Below, piece by piece: positions 1 through 9,580 of a stretch of 64,000 nucleotides of DNA (position 1 is its first letter; each line of letters opens with the position of its first letter). The position numbers and the translations under genes were made by a program. Source of the DNA: CADEER01 sp965216585 (GTDB lineage Bacteria; Desulfobacterota; Binatia; HRBIN30; CADEER01); the NCBI GenBank assembly GCA_965216585.1, contig CBDCGC010000003.1, positions 2,108,001 to 2,172,000 of the forward strand, given 5' to 3'. The notes under the pieces were generated by a model. It searched no databases. It was given only the letters and a program-made list of their open reading frames with translations, and was not told the DNA's origin.

Positions 1-523
1 AGCTCAAGAACTTGTACCTGCCGCCGACCTCTGCGATCCATCCACTCGGAACCGCCGTGCGCAGGTCGTTCTCGTAGTCGACCCGGAGCTCGCCCCAGGC
101 GCGGTACCAGTCATACTCCCGCGGCTCCTTGGTGAAGACGATCTCGTAGCTGGGGAGATCGCGGTCGCCGTAGCGTTTGAAGAGCTCTTCTTGGAGGAGC
201 TCGCTCTTGTAGTCCATGTCGCGCCAGAAGTAGTTGCTCACCGAGTCGGAAACCCGGCGCGGGGGTTTTCCCGGATCCACGGTGCCGGGCACGATGATTT
301 CCTTGTACTCACCCTCCGTCACACGCAGCTCGTGAAGAGCCTTGGCGTCCTTCCGCTTGATGGCGTCGAGGTAGCGGGCGACCAGATCTTTCTTCGAGCC
401 GGCACCGCCTGAAAACGAGATCGGCGCCTTTGCCACTGCGTCCACCTCTGCGCCGCCGTACGAAGAAACGCCAGCCAACAGAAGGCCGGCCGTTGCGATG
501 ATCAAACAAGCTTTGCGAACCAT
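1..523 (-). CDS. Secreted protein of unknown function (3' end outside window)
   Basis: An open frame runs from an ATG at 523 off the left edge of the window, so the C-terminus is missing. The first 25 or so residues (MVRKACLIIATAGLLLAGVS...) form a typical signal peptide. A well-spaced AGGAG lies about 8 bases before the start. The visible mature part is charged and mostly helical, beginning with a segment like KKDLVARYLDAIKRKDAKAL, which resembles the helix opening many small periplasmic DUF4878/NTF2-like proteins. I do not recognise the family. It sits downstream of, and on the same strand as, the beta-helix-like gene, separated from it by a strong terminator hairpin. Confidence 0.75.
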   Translation of the reverse strand, partial: MVRKACLIIATAGLLLAGVSSYGGAEVDAVAKAPISFSGGAGSKKDLVARYLDAIKRKDAKALHELRVTEGEYKEIIVPGTVDPGKPPRRVSDSVSNYFWRDMDYKSELLQEELFKRYGDRDLPSYEIVFTKEPREYDWYRAWGELRVDYENDLRTAVPSGWIAEVGGRYKFLS

Positions 524-551
524 TTCGGAGCTCCTGCCGAAAATGCACTTG

Positions 552-578
552 GGGGAGCGGGAAAATCCCGCTCCCCCA
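552..578 (-). terminator. Rho-independent-type terminator hairpin
   Basis: A perfect 12-bp inverted repeat (GGGGGAGCGGGA with its complement) encloses a 3-base loop. On the minus strand it lies about 25 bases after the stop of the gene at 603 and is followed by a short T-containing tail, so it probably ends that transcript. Confidence 0.75.
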
Positions 579-602
579 CCCATTCCACGATTCAGAGAAC
601 GC

Positions 603-2474
603 TCAGTCGCGAGCAAATCCGACCCACGGAGTCGTCATCCAGTCGCACTCGGTTGCCGTGCAGACAGCGCTCGGATCGACGGCGCCGATGTAGGCCAGGG
701 AGTCGAAGAAATCTCCGAACCCTGCATCGATACCAGTGTCAGTGCAGTCGGTGACTGCCGGAACCGTACCGCTGAACGACGGCGTGATGTCCGGCACGCC
801 GCGGCAGGTGCCCGCACCGGCACCGGTGCAGCAGGGATCCGGCGTTCCGGCCCCCGTGCAAATGGTGTTGTCGATCGCCGGCCAGGCGTTGCTGATGCCG
901 GTGGTCGTCGCCGACGAACCGTTGGCCGGCTCGACCAGGCCGGCCGCGTTGAGCAGGCCGTACCACTCCGGCACGTCGCAGTTGCAGTCCGGATCCGGAG
1001 TCGTCGCGCCACAAGTGCCGGTTCCCGGTCCCGTGCAGCACTCGGCTGGATCTTCGAGGCCGACGCACTCGGAGTCGATCGTGCAGTCGTCCTGCAGGCG
1101 GTCGCCCGATTTGGCGTGCTCGGTACCACCCGAACCATTGGAGTCGAAGACGACCGAGCGCAGCATCGTGTTGCCGGTCAGACCCTCCGGTGTTCCGTCG
1201 TCGTCGGCATCATCACAGGCGTCGCGTACCGTGGCGATGTCGCGCAGCTCGGCGCCGGCGTCACCGAAGTTCTGGACGATGGTGTTGGCGATCTGCCCGT
1301 GCACGCCGCGGCGAAGCAGAATGCCGGCATCGGTACCGTCGTTGGCGCCCGTCTGACCATCGGAACCGATGATCGTCAGGTTGCACATCGTAGCATCGCC
1401 GCGAGGCTGGTTGTCGTTGCCGAACTCGGAGTTGTCGCACTCGATACCGCGGCTGTCACGACCAGGATCGGTCACCGTACCGTCCTGAAAGACGACACCG
1501 TTCTGCAGCTTACCGGTCCAGCCGAGCTGGCAGTCGAAGCTGTCGTCGCCGCAGGCCGACGAGACCATGTTCTTGTGGTTGCTGGTGCCGCCAAACCACT
1601 CGTGGCAGTCGTCGTTGGTGTTGTGCGCCTGCGTGAAGTTGATCTGCGTTTGGCTGCCGATGCCGTTCATGGTGATGGCGTTGAGCTCGTTGCCCGGCGT
1701 GAAGTCGATACCGGCGAACTCGACGCGGGTGAACGTCACGATGCCGCTGAAGTCGTCTTCGATGCATCCACCGAACGGCGTCGGCAAACCCTCGGCTTCG
1801 AACGTGCAGCCGGGGGCGTTCACCGTCGAGCGGCCGTTGATGTTGAGACCACCCCAGTCACCCGAGCTGCGCGAACCCGCCGGCGCACCCGAAGTCAAGA
1901 TGATCGGCGAGACGGGAGTCCCCTGAGCGTCGATCTTCCCACCGGGAAGAACGAAAATCCCCGGCGGATCAACTGCGGCCGGGTCCCCCTTGACGATGGC
2001 TCCCGGCTCGATCGTGAGCGTTACGCCATCCTCGACGAACTGGGACCCACCCAGGGTCAGATCGCAGCCGGCGGGGAAAGTAAGGTTGGCAGTATGCGTC
2101 GTGGTCGGCAGCGTCACCGCTCCCGGGCAACCGGCAACGTCCGGCCCGGGGCCCTCGCAGGGAGCGAAGAGAGTGTCGATGTTGGCGAGCTGCAGCGCCG
2201 CGGCGCCGAGGTCAGCTGTCAAACCGGAAACCGTAATGTCTCCGTCGCCAAAAATGTCACCACAGTCGATCAGGCTGCCGGTTGCGCACAGCGGCCCCGG
2301 GGAGACCGCGGGACACGTGCCGCCGCCAACCAGGCACTGCGACAACAGGATCACATCGACAATCGAGAAGTTCGTGTCGTTGTTCAGATCGCCGCAGCTT
2401 TGTGCCTGAATGTTCGAAACCAAGGCCAAGGATGCCACCAGGGGCACCAAGGCCGACTTCCAGAGTTTTCTCAT
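603..2474 (-). CDS. Secreted dockerin-like / beta-helix-type surface protein
   Basis: 623 residues. Residues 1-24 are a signal peptide ending in an AQA-type cleavage site. Residues 25-107 look like a dockerin type I pair: two Asp-rich loops (CGDLNNDTNFSIVDV and CGDIFGDGDITVSG) spaced by Cys residues. The rest is Gly/Asn/Asp-rich with many Cys and repeated short strands (LTFPAGCDLTLGG, LTIEPGAIVKGD, GGKIDAQGTPVSPIIL) of the kind found in right-handed beta-helix surface proteins. No catalytic motif was recognised. AGGAG precedes the ATG. It is co-oriented with the cohesin-like protein at 2528-3781, which could be a partner; that is inference from the domains. Confidence 0.7.
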   Translation of the reverse strand: MRKLWKSALVPLVASLALVSNIQAQSCGDLNNDTNFSIVDVILLSQCLVGGGTCPAVSPGPLCATGSLIDCGDIFGDGDITVSGLTADLGAAALQLANIDTLFAPCEGPGPDVAGCPGAVTLPTTTHTANLTFPAGCDLTLGGSQFVEDGVTLTIEPGAIVKGDPAAVDPPGIFVLPGGKIDAQGTPVSPIILTSGAPAGSRSSGDWGGLNINGRSTVNAPGCTFEAEGLPTPFGGCIEDDFSGIVTFTRVEFAGIDFTPGNELNAITMNGIGSQTQINFTQAHNTNDDCHEWFGGTSNHKNMVSSACGDDSFDCQLGWTGKLQNGVVFQDGTVTDPGRDSRGIECDNSEFGNDNQPRGDATMCNLTIIGSDGQTGANDGTDAGILLRRGVHGQIANTIVQNFGDAGAELRDIATVRDACDDADDDGTPEGLTGNTMLRSVVFDSNGSGGTEHAKSGDRLQDDCTIDSECVGLEDPAECCTGPGTGTCGATTPDPDCNCDVPEWYGLLNAAGLVEPANGSSATTTGISNAWPAIDNTICTGAGTPDPCCTGAGAGTCRGVPDITPSFSGTVPAVTDCTDTGIDAGFGDFFDSLAYIGAVDPSAVCTATECDWMTTPWVGFARD

Positions 2475-2527
2475 TTCGCTCTTCTCCTATCGTTCGTTTG
2501 CAGTTTCTCTTTGTCAGCTGTCACCGT

Positions 2528-3781
2528 TCACGGAGCGACCGTGCAGGTCACACCATCAACAGGCAGAAATCCGGTATCACTGGCGTCCGCGACAAAGCAC
2601 GAAAAATCGCCGGCCGTAGCGGGTGCACCACATTCGTCGTAGTCGAACGAGAAGACGTCCCCACTGGCGAGGCCCGTGAGGCTGATATCGAAGATGACGT
2701 TGCGCAGTGCATAGTTGGCGTCATTCGGTGTCACGGAGAAACCACTCAAGCCGGTTACGCCCGACACACCGCCACCACTACCCGGCAGCTCGACGACAGC
2801 GTCGTCGTAGTAGACCACAACCACTGCGCCGGCGATGAGCTCGCCCATCGGCGACGCTATGGAGACAGTAGCGGTGCCACCGCCCGAAGGCGTGCACGTC
2901 GCGATGGAGCAATCGGCTGGGCAGGTGTCCAGATCGTCAAATCCGTTCTCTTCCGCCAGGTTGCCGTCGTCGCAGGTCTCACCGGCATCGATTGCGCCGT
3001 TGCCACAGGCCGGCCCCTGGATCGCGAACGCCGGCGGCACCTGCGACATCAAATCGACGCGGCCACTCGCTCCCGCCGTGCCGCCCAACGCGGCAAACGA
3101 CAGAAACGGGTCAATCGCGGCATCCGTCGTCGCCATGTCCGGGCACTTCTTGGCGATCTTCTCGTTGAGCTTGGTGATGATCTTGGTGACCTTCTCCGTC
3201 GCCTTTGCATCCGGGCAGCTGGTGATCTTGCCCTTGATAATCCCGTCCTCGCATTTGGTGTAGGTCTTCGACAGCTTGCGGAAGGCCTGGATTACCTCTT
3301 TGGCGTAGGTGCGCTGGCAGTTGAGCACGTCCTTGTCGCTGCTCGGCGCTTCGAGCGTATCGTAGGTCTGCTCGACCAGATCGTCGACGATCTCATCCAT
3401 GTTGCAGGTGACGCAGGCACCGAGCTCCGCGTTGGTGCTGAGGATCGCCGAGCACGCCGCGCGCGGGCAGTTGGCAAGACCCGACTGGGCCGCGTCGTCA
3501 CACTTCTTGACGATTTTCTCCTCCGCCTTGGTGCGCGCCTTGTTGATCTTCTCGAGGTTCTTGGCATCCGGGCAGGGCGGAGTGATCTTGCCCTTGAGAA
3601 CGCCGTCCTCGCACTTGCGCATCGAGTTCGCCTTCTTCTGGGCGAACTTCTGCGCCTCCTTGAGAACCGTACGCAAACAACCCTCGGGTGTGTTGGCAGC
3701 CATCGTGTTGAGCGGCGCCAATACCAGCGCCAACGCTGGTACCAGCAGCCATTTTCTCATCGAAATCCAGTTGTGGTACAT
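2528..3781 (-). CDS. Secreted two-repeat Cys-helical protein with C-terminal cohesin-like domain
   Basis: 417 residues with a signal peptide (1-29). Two related helical repeats follow. Each contains KCEDG..KGKIT (about 56-67 and 176-187) and a closing KKC (92-94 and 211-213), so the N-terminal half is an internal duplication. A Myxo-type Cys motif (CGNGAIDAGETCDDGN, 259-274) precedes a C-terminal beta-sandwich (about 303-417) of the same type as in the proteins at 7.3-14.3 kb. GGAAGGAG lies 6-7 bases before the ATG at 3781, favouring it over the internal Met8. It is divergent from the TonB receptor across a 570-base spacer. Confidence 0.7.
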   Translation of the reverse strand: MYHNWISMRKWLLVPALALVLAPLNTMAANTPEGCLRTVLKEAQKFAQKKANSMRKCEDGVLKGKITPPCPDAKNLEKINKARTKAEEKIVKKCDDAAQSGLANCPRAACSAILSTNAELGACVTCNMDEIVDDLVEQTYDTLEAPSSDKDVLNCQRTYAKEVIQAFRKLSKTYTKCEDGIIKGKITSCPDAKATEKVTKIITKLNEKIAKKCPDMATTDAAIDPFLSFAALGGTAGASGRVDLMSQVPPAFAIQGPACGNGAIDAGETCDDGNLAEENGFDDLDTCPADCSIATCTPSGGGTATVSIASPMGELIAGAVVVVYYDDAVVELPGSGGGVSGVTGLSGFSVTPNDANYALRNVIFDISLTGLASGDVFSFDYDECGAPATAGDFSCFVADASDTGFLPVDGVTCTVAP

Positions 3782-4354
3782 TGATGCTCCTTCCGTGCGC
3801 GCCCTAGTGCTCGTTCAGCCGGTGCGCGTTGCGGTGGGTGCCCCACCTCGCGTCGTGCTTCTCCTCGTCAGTTGGAGCACGGCGCTGGGTGGGTGCGTTT
3901 TCCCTTCCCCTTGCCTGTATTCGTCTTCGCCCTTCGCGCGTTCACCCCCCTTTCGTTCTCGTATTCGGCCGACTCAGTCGGCCGGGCTCCCCCTCCGATT
4001 CGAGTGTTCTATCCTCTCCACGTGAACGGGTGATGTACGTTGAAATAAAGTCCCGTGACAAAACGGCGATCGCGATTGCCACCACCCACATCGCATCGAA
4101 CGACTTCCAGATATCCTGCCGATGTTACGACTGGGTTACGCGCCCGTGATTTGTCCGTGTCCGCCGGGGCCGCGCCGATCCTCATCCGGCACCTTGTAAC
4201 CGAAACTTCACGCGCCGGTTACACCAGCAAAACATCCCGCTGATTACTTGTACGGCGTTTCACGGGGGTCTCTCGGAACGTTCGCGATCGCCGCGCGCGG
4301 CGTCGGGGTATTTCGGGTGCAAGTTTCGACAGAAGAAAAATCGGGACAATTTTC
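3782..4354. other. Long divergent intergenic region
   Basis: No supported gene. It separates the Cys-helical protein (minus) from the TonB receptor (plus) and should carry both promoters. The clearest structure is a palindrome at 3966-3984 (CGGCCGACT, one central base, then its complement), which could be an operator or a small hairpin. Base composition becomes less GC-rich toward 4020-4340, as promoter regions often are. Confidence 0.5.
3966..3984. promoter_or_regulatory. 19-base palindrome in divergent spacer
   Basis: Perfect 9-base arms around a single central C. There is no T-tract on either side, so a protein-binding site is at least as likely as a terminator. Function not established. 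Confidence 0.35.
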
Positions 4355-7219
4355 GTGCGTGCAATACGATGTCGCTGGATCATCGCGGTGGCCTGCGTCC
4401 TGGCCGTTGGCGGACACGCTCGGGCACAGGGCACCGGGTCGATCGTCGGTCGAGTCTTCGACAGCTCCAACGGCCGGCCGGTGAGTGGGGCGGGCATCAG
4501 CGTCGCCGGTGCACGCGCCGGCGCACAGAGCGACGTGGACGGGCGTTTCACCATCACCGACGTCCCTGCCGGTACCTACGAAGTGCGCATCAGCGCGCCA
4601 CTCTACGGATCCACGCGGATACGGAACGTCCACGTCGTCGCCGGTGAGGACGCCAGTGTCCGCGCCTCTCTCGAGCCTCAGGGGGATTCCGACATCGAGG
4701 TCGTCGAGGTGGTCGCCGACGTCACCGAATCCTCGGCGGCGACACAGCTCCTCAAGCGCAAGATGGCTCCGACCGTCAGCGACAATCTCGGCGCCGAGTC
4801 GATTTCCCGCACGCCCGACTCCGATGCAGCCGAGGTGGTAACCCGCGTGCCCGCCGTCACTATTAAAGATGATGCCTTCATCGTCGTCCGGGGCCTGGGT
4901 GACCGTTACAACTCCGCCCTGGTCAACCGCTCCCTACTGCCCAGCACCGATCCGACGCGACGCATCGTACCCCTGGATCTCTTCCCCGCCGGGTTCATCG
5001 AATCGCTGACCCTCGTAAAGAGCTACACCCCTGACTTACCAGGGGATTTCGCCGGCGGCCTGGTCAACATCTCGCTCACCGATCCGCCCTCGGAGCCACG
5101 AGCGTCTCTGCAGCTTTCCCTGGGAGGCAACACGGTCACCACCTTCGCCGACTTCGACAGCTATGACGGCGCCGGCTTTGCCGATTGGTTCGGATTCGGC
5201 GTCGAGCACCGAGAGCTGCCATCCGGATTCCCCGAGACCAAAAGGGATGTTGTCACTTTGACCGCGCTGCAAGAGAGGAAGGCAGTCGGCTCCCTGAACC
5301 AAAACTGGAACACACGGCGCACCGACGCTCCACCGGGGTTCGGTGCAAGCGTCGAGCTCGGAAACACCTGGGGCCCCTTCGGTATGAGCGCCGCGCTCAC
5401 CTACGGCGCCAAGCCGAGTAGAAGAAACGATGAAATCGTCCGCACCCGACAGGACGAGGGCATCGTTGCAGATTTCGTCTACGACCGCTCCACGCTCTCC
5501 ACCGGCTTGGGCGGTCTCCTCACCGCGACCTACAAGCTCGCCAACGGACATCGCCTCAGCACTCGAGTCATCGGCAACCGCAAGAGCGAAGACGAGACGC
5601 TGATCGGATTGGGCACGGACGCCCTCCTCGGCAACCGCGAGGATCTGCAGCCGACATCGACGATCTACACCGCCGATCAGCTCCTCGGCCTGCAGATCGA
5701 GGGGCAACACAGCCTGGGCTTCGTCGACGTCGATTGGCGCGGCGCTCTCTCGCAATCGCAGCGCTGGCAACCGGACGCCAAGTTCACGATCTACCGGCGT
5801 GATCTCGATGCCGACAACCCCGTCTTCATACTGGCGACGGGAGGAGGCAGCGCCGGAGGTTCGACAACCCGCTACTTCTCGGAGCTCGACGAGCTCCTTC
5901 AGGATTACGGCGTCGATCTCAGCGTACCGTTCGACGCGCGCTTTTCTTCCTTTGGACGCGAATGGGGCGGAAACGCCCAGCTCAGCGCTGGGCTCGCCTA
6001 TACGACGCGCGAGCGTGACTTCAAGTTGCGCCTCTTCGATACGTTGATCCGCGGAACCTCGACGATCCTCGATTTCCGGCGCCAACCGGACGACATCCTG
6101 CGCCCCGAGAACTACGGCTTCGTCTTCGACCTGCAGGACAATACGAACCGGCCCGAGCTGCGTTTCAAAGCGGCCCAGGACATCGCCGGCATCTACCTGA
6201 TGGTCGATTTGCCCATCGTTCCAGACCGGCTGCGTCTCATCGGCGGTATACGTACGGAGTACTCCTACATCCGCGTGGAGGGCGTCAACCAGACCGAGCT
6301 CCTCGACTTCACCAACGTCATCAACGACGTCGATTTTCTTCCCGCCCTGTCGATCGTCTACTCACCGACGGAGCGCAGCAACATCCGCCTCGCCCTCAGC
6401 CAGACGGTGTCGCGGCCGCAGTTCCGCGAGCTCAACCCGGCCCAGTTTCCCACCGCACCTGGTCAGCGTGCGTTTCGCGGCAACGAAAACCTGGAGTCCT
6501 CGACGATCCAGAACCTCGACCTGCGCTGGGAGTGGTTTCCCTCCCAGCTCGAGCTGGTATCGGCCGGCTTCTTTGCAAAAAATCTCGAAGAGCCAATCGA
6601 GATCAACGTTGCGCCGCGTAGCACCGTCATCGTCGAGACGAGATCCAACGCCGGCTCGGCGACGCTGTTCGGCATCGAGCTCGAAGCGCGCAAGAACTTC
6701 GAGTTTGCCCGCCGTTACCTACGACGATTCGAGTCGCTGCGGAGGATAAGCGCACCGCTGTCCGACATCGAGTTCGTCGGCAACGTCACCCTGGTCGAAT
6801 CCGAGGCCAAGGGATTCAAGCCACTGCGCGACGACGGCGCCCTCAACGTCGCCAGCCGCCGCGCCTTGACCGACCAGGCTCCGTTCGTCATCAACGCCAG
6901 CCTCCAGTACGACCACTTCCACTGGGGGACCTTCCGCCTGCTCTACAACACCGTCGGCGACACCATCGTCGCCGCCGCCAATTCGGGTGGCGGCCAGACC
7001 AGCGACGACGTCATCGCCGAGCGCCGCGACCAGCTCGACTTCGTCTGGCTGCGCGAGTGGAGCCTGATGGGACGGCGTCTCAAATCGAAGATCTCGGTCG
7101 AGAACATCACCAACGACGACTTCTTCGAAACCCAGGGGGTCATCGACGGCGAGCTCGTCGTCACCAACCGCTACTTCACCGGCGTCTCTTTCGGCGCCAG
7201 TCTGACCTTTGAGTTTTAG
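4355..7219 (+). CDS. TonB-dependent outer-membrane receptor with carboxypeptidase-like N-terminal domain
   Basis: 954 residues from a GTG start. A signal peptide (1-25) is followed by a CarboxypepD_reg-like domain (about 28-112; GSIVGRVFDSSNGRPVSGA). A plug domain follows (about 125-250, including ITIKDD.FIVVRGLGDRYN.ALVNR), then a long beta-barrel ending in an aromatic residue (LTFEF), the outer-membrane assembly signal. The family imports ligands such as siderophores, glycans or peptides using TonB energy; the substrate cannot be read here. It lies just upstream of a run of secreted cohesin-like proteins on the same strand, with only 47 bases to the next gene, so co-transcription is plausible. 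Confidence 0.88.
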   Translation: MRAIRCRWIIAVACVLAVGGHARAQGTGSIVGRVFDSSNGRPVSGAGISVAGARAGAQSDVDGRFTITDVPAGTYEVRISAPLYGSTRIRNVHVVAGEDASVRASLEPQGDSDIEVVEVVADVTESSAATQLLKRKMAPTVSDNLGAESISRTPDSDAAEVVTRVPAVTIKDDAFIVVRGLGDRYNSALVNRSLLPSTDPTRRIVPLDLFPAGFIESLTLVKSYTPDLPGDFAGGLVNISLTDPPSEPRASLQLSLGGNTVTTFADFDSYDGAGFADWFGFGVEHRELPSGFPETKRDVVTLTALQERKAVGSLNQNWNTRRTDAPPGFGASVELGNTWGPFGMSAALTYGAKPSRRNDEIVRTRQDEGIVADFVYDRSTLSTGLGGLLTATYKLANGHRLSTRVIGNRKSEDETLIGLGTDALLGNREDLQPTSTIYTADQLLGLQIEGQHSLGFVDVDWRGALSQSQRWQPDAKFTIYRRDLDADNPVFILATGGGSAGGSTTRYFSELDELLQDYGVDLSVPFDARFSSFGREWGGNAQLSAGLAYTTRERDFKLRLFDTLIRGTSTILDFRRQPDDILRPENYGFVFDLQDNTNRPELRFKAAQDIAGIYLMVDLPIVPDRLRLIGGIRTEYSYIRVEGVNQTELLDFTNVINDVDFLPALSIVYSPTERSNIRLALSQTVSRPQFRELNPAQFPTAPGQRAFRGNENLESSTIQNLDLRWEWFPSQLELVSAGFFAKNLEEPIEINVAPRSTVIVETRSNAGSATLFGIELEARKNFEFARRYLRRFESLRRISAPLSDIEFVGNVTLVESEAKGFKPLRDDGALNVASRRALTDQAPFVINASLQYDHFHWGTFRLLYNTVGDTIVAAANSGGGQTSDDVIAERRDQLDFVWLREWSLMGRRLKSKISVENITNDDFFETQGVIDGELVVTNRYFTGVSFGASLTFEF

Positions 7220-7266
7220 AGATCCGGCGCGCACGACGCCCGCCGGCGAATGAGGAGGTAGGAGAA

Positions 7267-8436
7267 ATGATTCGAATGAGAGCTCTGGTAACGGCATTCG
7301 CCGTAGCGGCCCTATCCGCCGTCACCGCGAATGGCGCGCTGGCGCAGTGCGTCGGCGACTGCAACGGCGATGGTACTGTGCGTATCAACGAGCTGATCCA
7401 GGGAGTCAACATCGCCCTCGACGAAGCGCAACTGGACATCTGCCCGGCGTTCGACAGCGACGGTGACGGAGCCGTGCGCATCGGTGAGCTGATCACCGCC
7501 GTCAACAACGCTCTCAACGGTTGCCCACCGGCGCCGACCGCAACGTCGACGCCGAGCACCACGCCATCGCCGATGACGGATACCCCGATGCCAACCGACA
7601 CACCGACACCCGGTGACGACACGCCGACACCTAGCGACGGTACGCCGACGGCCACATCGACGCCGATGACGGCACCGGAGTGTGGCGACGGCGTCGTCAA
7701 CGGAGAAGAACAATGTGACGACGGCAGACACTGCGCACGCGGCGACGCCGTAGGCGATCCCTGCAGCAGCGACGACGACTGCGCCGGCGTTGCCGGCGCC
7801 TGCGAGCTGCGCAGTGGCGACGGATGTCAGGCCGACTGCCGGCTGCCCGTTTGTGGCGACGGCGTCGTCGATGGCCAGGCTGGCTCATGTGGCGACAACG
7901 TCTGTGTGGGGCCAAATCCCGCCGCCGGATCCGCCTGCACGGGCGACAGCGACTGCTTGGGAGAGACCTGCGACGACGGCAACACCGATGAAGGCGCTGA
8001 CGACGCCTGCCCTGCAAACTGTCAGGTCGCGACCTGTATACCGTCGGGAGAGAGGGTTACGGCCAACGTCAACTTCGCATCCAACCCAGATGGAACGATC
8101 GTCTCGGGTCTCGAGCTCTTCGTTCGCTACGCCGAAGACACCGTCAGCATTCCCGGATCGGCCAACGCGCCCGAGGTTACTGGGCGAATTGCATCACCCG
8201 GGAACGTGTTTTCCTCGATCACTCCGAACGACCGCAACTACGGATTGGTCCTCGTACTCTTCGATTCGACGCTCTTCGGTGTCGACCCGGGAACAGCCGT
8301 TACCATCGAGTTCGATCTCTGCGAGGGAACTCCCGCTCCCACCGCCGGCGACTTCACCTGTGCGGTCAACTCAGCCAGTGACCTGAGTCTGCTCGACGTC
8401 ACCGATCAGATCACCTGCGAAGTCGAGCTGCAGTAG
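7267..8436 (+). CDS. Secreted protein with N-terminal dockerin and C-terminal cohesin-like domain
   Basis: 389 residues. Signal peptide 1-27. Residues 28-86 are a textbook dockerin pair with two calcium loops, DCNGDGTVRINE (31-42) and DSDGDGAVRIGE (63-74). A Pro/Thr linker (about 88-136) and a Myxo-type Cys-rich region (CGDGVVNGEEQCDDG...) follow, then a beta-sandwich from about 257 to the end with the shared pattern ..LFVRY..D.VSIPG....ITPNDRNYGL..VLFD. One chain carrying both a dockerin and a cohesin-like domain could polymerise. GGAGG/AGGAG precede the ATG. Confidence 0.75.
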   Translation: MIRMRALVTAFAVAALSAVTANGALAQCVGDCNGDGTVRINELIQGVNIALDEAQLDICPAFDSDGDGAVRIGELITAVNNALNGCPPAPTATSTPSTTPSPMTDTPMPTDTPTPGDDTPTPSDGTPTATSTPMTAPECGDGVVNGEEQCDDGRHCARGDAVGDPCSSDDDCAGVAGACELRSGDGCQADCRLPVCGDGVVDGQAGSCGDNVCVGPNPAAGSACTGDSDCLGETCDDGNTDEGADDACPANCQVATCIPSGERVTANVNFASNPDGTIVSGLELFVRYAEDTVSIPGSANAPEVTGRIASPGNVFSSITPNDRNYGLVLVLFDSTLFGVDPGTAVTIEFDLCEGTPAPTAGDFTCAVNSASDLSLLDVTDQITCEVELQ

Positions 8437-8443
8437 CCCCCCG

Positions 8444-8471
8444 CCCGGTACCCCTCTCGAGGGGTACCGGG
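8444..8471 (+). terminator. Strong hairpin after the dockerin/cohesin-like gene
   Basis: A perfect 12-bp stem (CCCGGTACCCCT and its complement) closes on a CTCG tetraloop eight bases after the stop codon. There is no T-run afterwards, so it may be an mRNA-stabilising or attenuating hairpin rather than a full terminator. Confidence 0.55.
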
Positions 8472-8518
8472 ACGACAGAAGCAAGCTTCACCGACACGAC
8501 AACCTGAGAAGGCGCCAC

Positions 8519-9565
8519 ATGACTCTGACATTTTTCACCCGAGCCACCCTGCTCACTCTTCTAACCGCGGCGCTCGCAGCCTGCTCAGGTGATGACAACG
8601 GTCTGCGCGTCCTCTCCACCTGCGGCAACGCCAGCTTGGAGGGCGGCGAGGAGTGCGACCCTGGAGGGTTCTGTTCCAACGACGGGACAGACTGCCTCGT
8701 CGGCGTCGCCGCCGCCTGCCAAGCGGGCGCCTGCGTACCCAAGGACACCGACGCGTGCTCGAGCATCTGCACGCGCCCCGTATGCGGGGATGGCCTCGCC
8801 CAGGGCGGCTTCGAACAGTGTGACGGTTTCGATCTGCGCGACACCACCTGCGCGAGTTTCGGCCGCGGCGACGATCCGCAAGGCGGCCCCAGCGGTGGCC
8901 TCACTTGCTCGAGATCCTGCACCCTCGACGCGTCGGGCTGTGGCGGCCTGTTCACACCAACTCCACTGCCCACGGCAACACCGACCATCACCAACACACC
9001 AGCAACCCAACCACCGACTCCAACCATCACCAACACGCCAATGCCCACCGCAACCCCCACACCGCCTTGCAACCTTCCCATCATCGAGCCGGGGGAGTTC
9101 TTTGACGATCCCGACAACGGGCTCGTCGGTACGCCGGACGGAACGAGTTGCCCGCAAGACGCCGAGATCCTCGCCTGTGACCCGAATGAAGAGCGGAGCT
9201 CCTTCGAGGTGGTTCTTCTACCGCCGACCGGAGCCGTACCCACGAGTGCCTCCATGCTGGTCGGTTATCGCAGTGATCAGATCAACATCGGCGATCGGGA
9301 TCGTGAAGCAGTGCAAGACATCGGCCCCAGTTCTACCGTGTTCTCTTTCCGCGATTTCGACTACGCGGTCCGACTGGCTTGGGCTGGCACCAACCCGCTC
9401 GACGACGATGAGGGAACCGCGCTCGTCCGCCTCAACTTCTCCCTTTGCAGCGCCGCACAATTACCCGACCTGAGCTCCGTCGCGTGCAGCATCGAAGGCT
9501 GCTCGGGGCTCGGCGGCCCGCTCGACGGTTGCGCCTGCGAATTGCGACTGACCACCCCACAGTAA
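8519..9565 (+). CDS. Cys-rich lipoprotein with cohesin-like C-terminal domain
   Basis: 348 residues. The leader ends in a lipobox, LAAC, with Cys22 as the lipidated residue, so the protein is likely anchored in a membrane. Cys-rich repeats (CGNASLEGGEECDPGG, CGDGLAQGGFEQCDG) occupy about 38-140 and a Pro/Thr linker follows. The C-terminal module begins with EPGEFFDDPDNG and ends with the family signature EGCSGLGGPLDGCACE. It is closely related in that module to the proteins at 9581, 11494 and 12342. Role unknown. Confidence 0.72.
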   Translation: MTLTFFTRATLLTLLTAALAACSGDDNGLRVLSTCGNASLEGGEECDPGGFCSNDGTDCLVGVAAACQAGACVPKDTDACSSICTRPVCGDGLAQGGFEQCDGFDLRDTTCASFGRGDDPQGGPSGGLTCSRSCTLDASGCGGLFTPTPLPTATPTITNTPATQPPTPTITNTPMPTATPTPPCNLPIIEPGEFFDDPDNGLVGTPDGTSCPQDAEILACDPNEERSSFEVVLLPPTGAVPTSASMLVGYRSDQINIGDRDREAVQDIGPSSTVFSFRDFDYAVRLAWAGTNPLDDDEGTALVRLNFSLCSAAQLPDLSSVACSIEGCSGLGGPLDGCACELRLTTPQ

Positions 9566-9580
9566 GAAGAAAGTGAACCA

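Noticed and set aside
498..2642. Long open frame on the plus strand
   Set aside because: Antisense to the dockerin/beta-helix gene; Arg/Ala-rich low-quality translation with no motifs. A GC-rich shadow.
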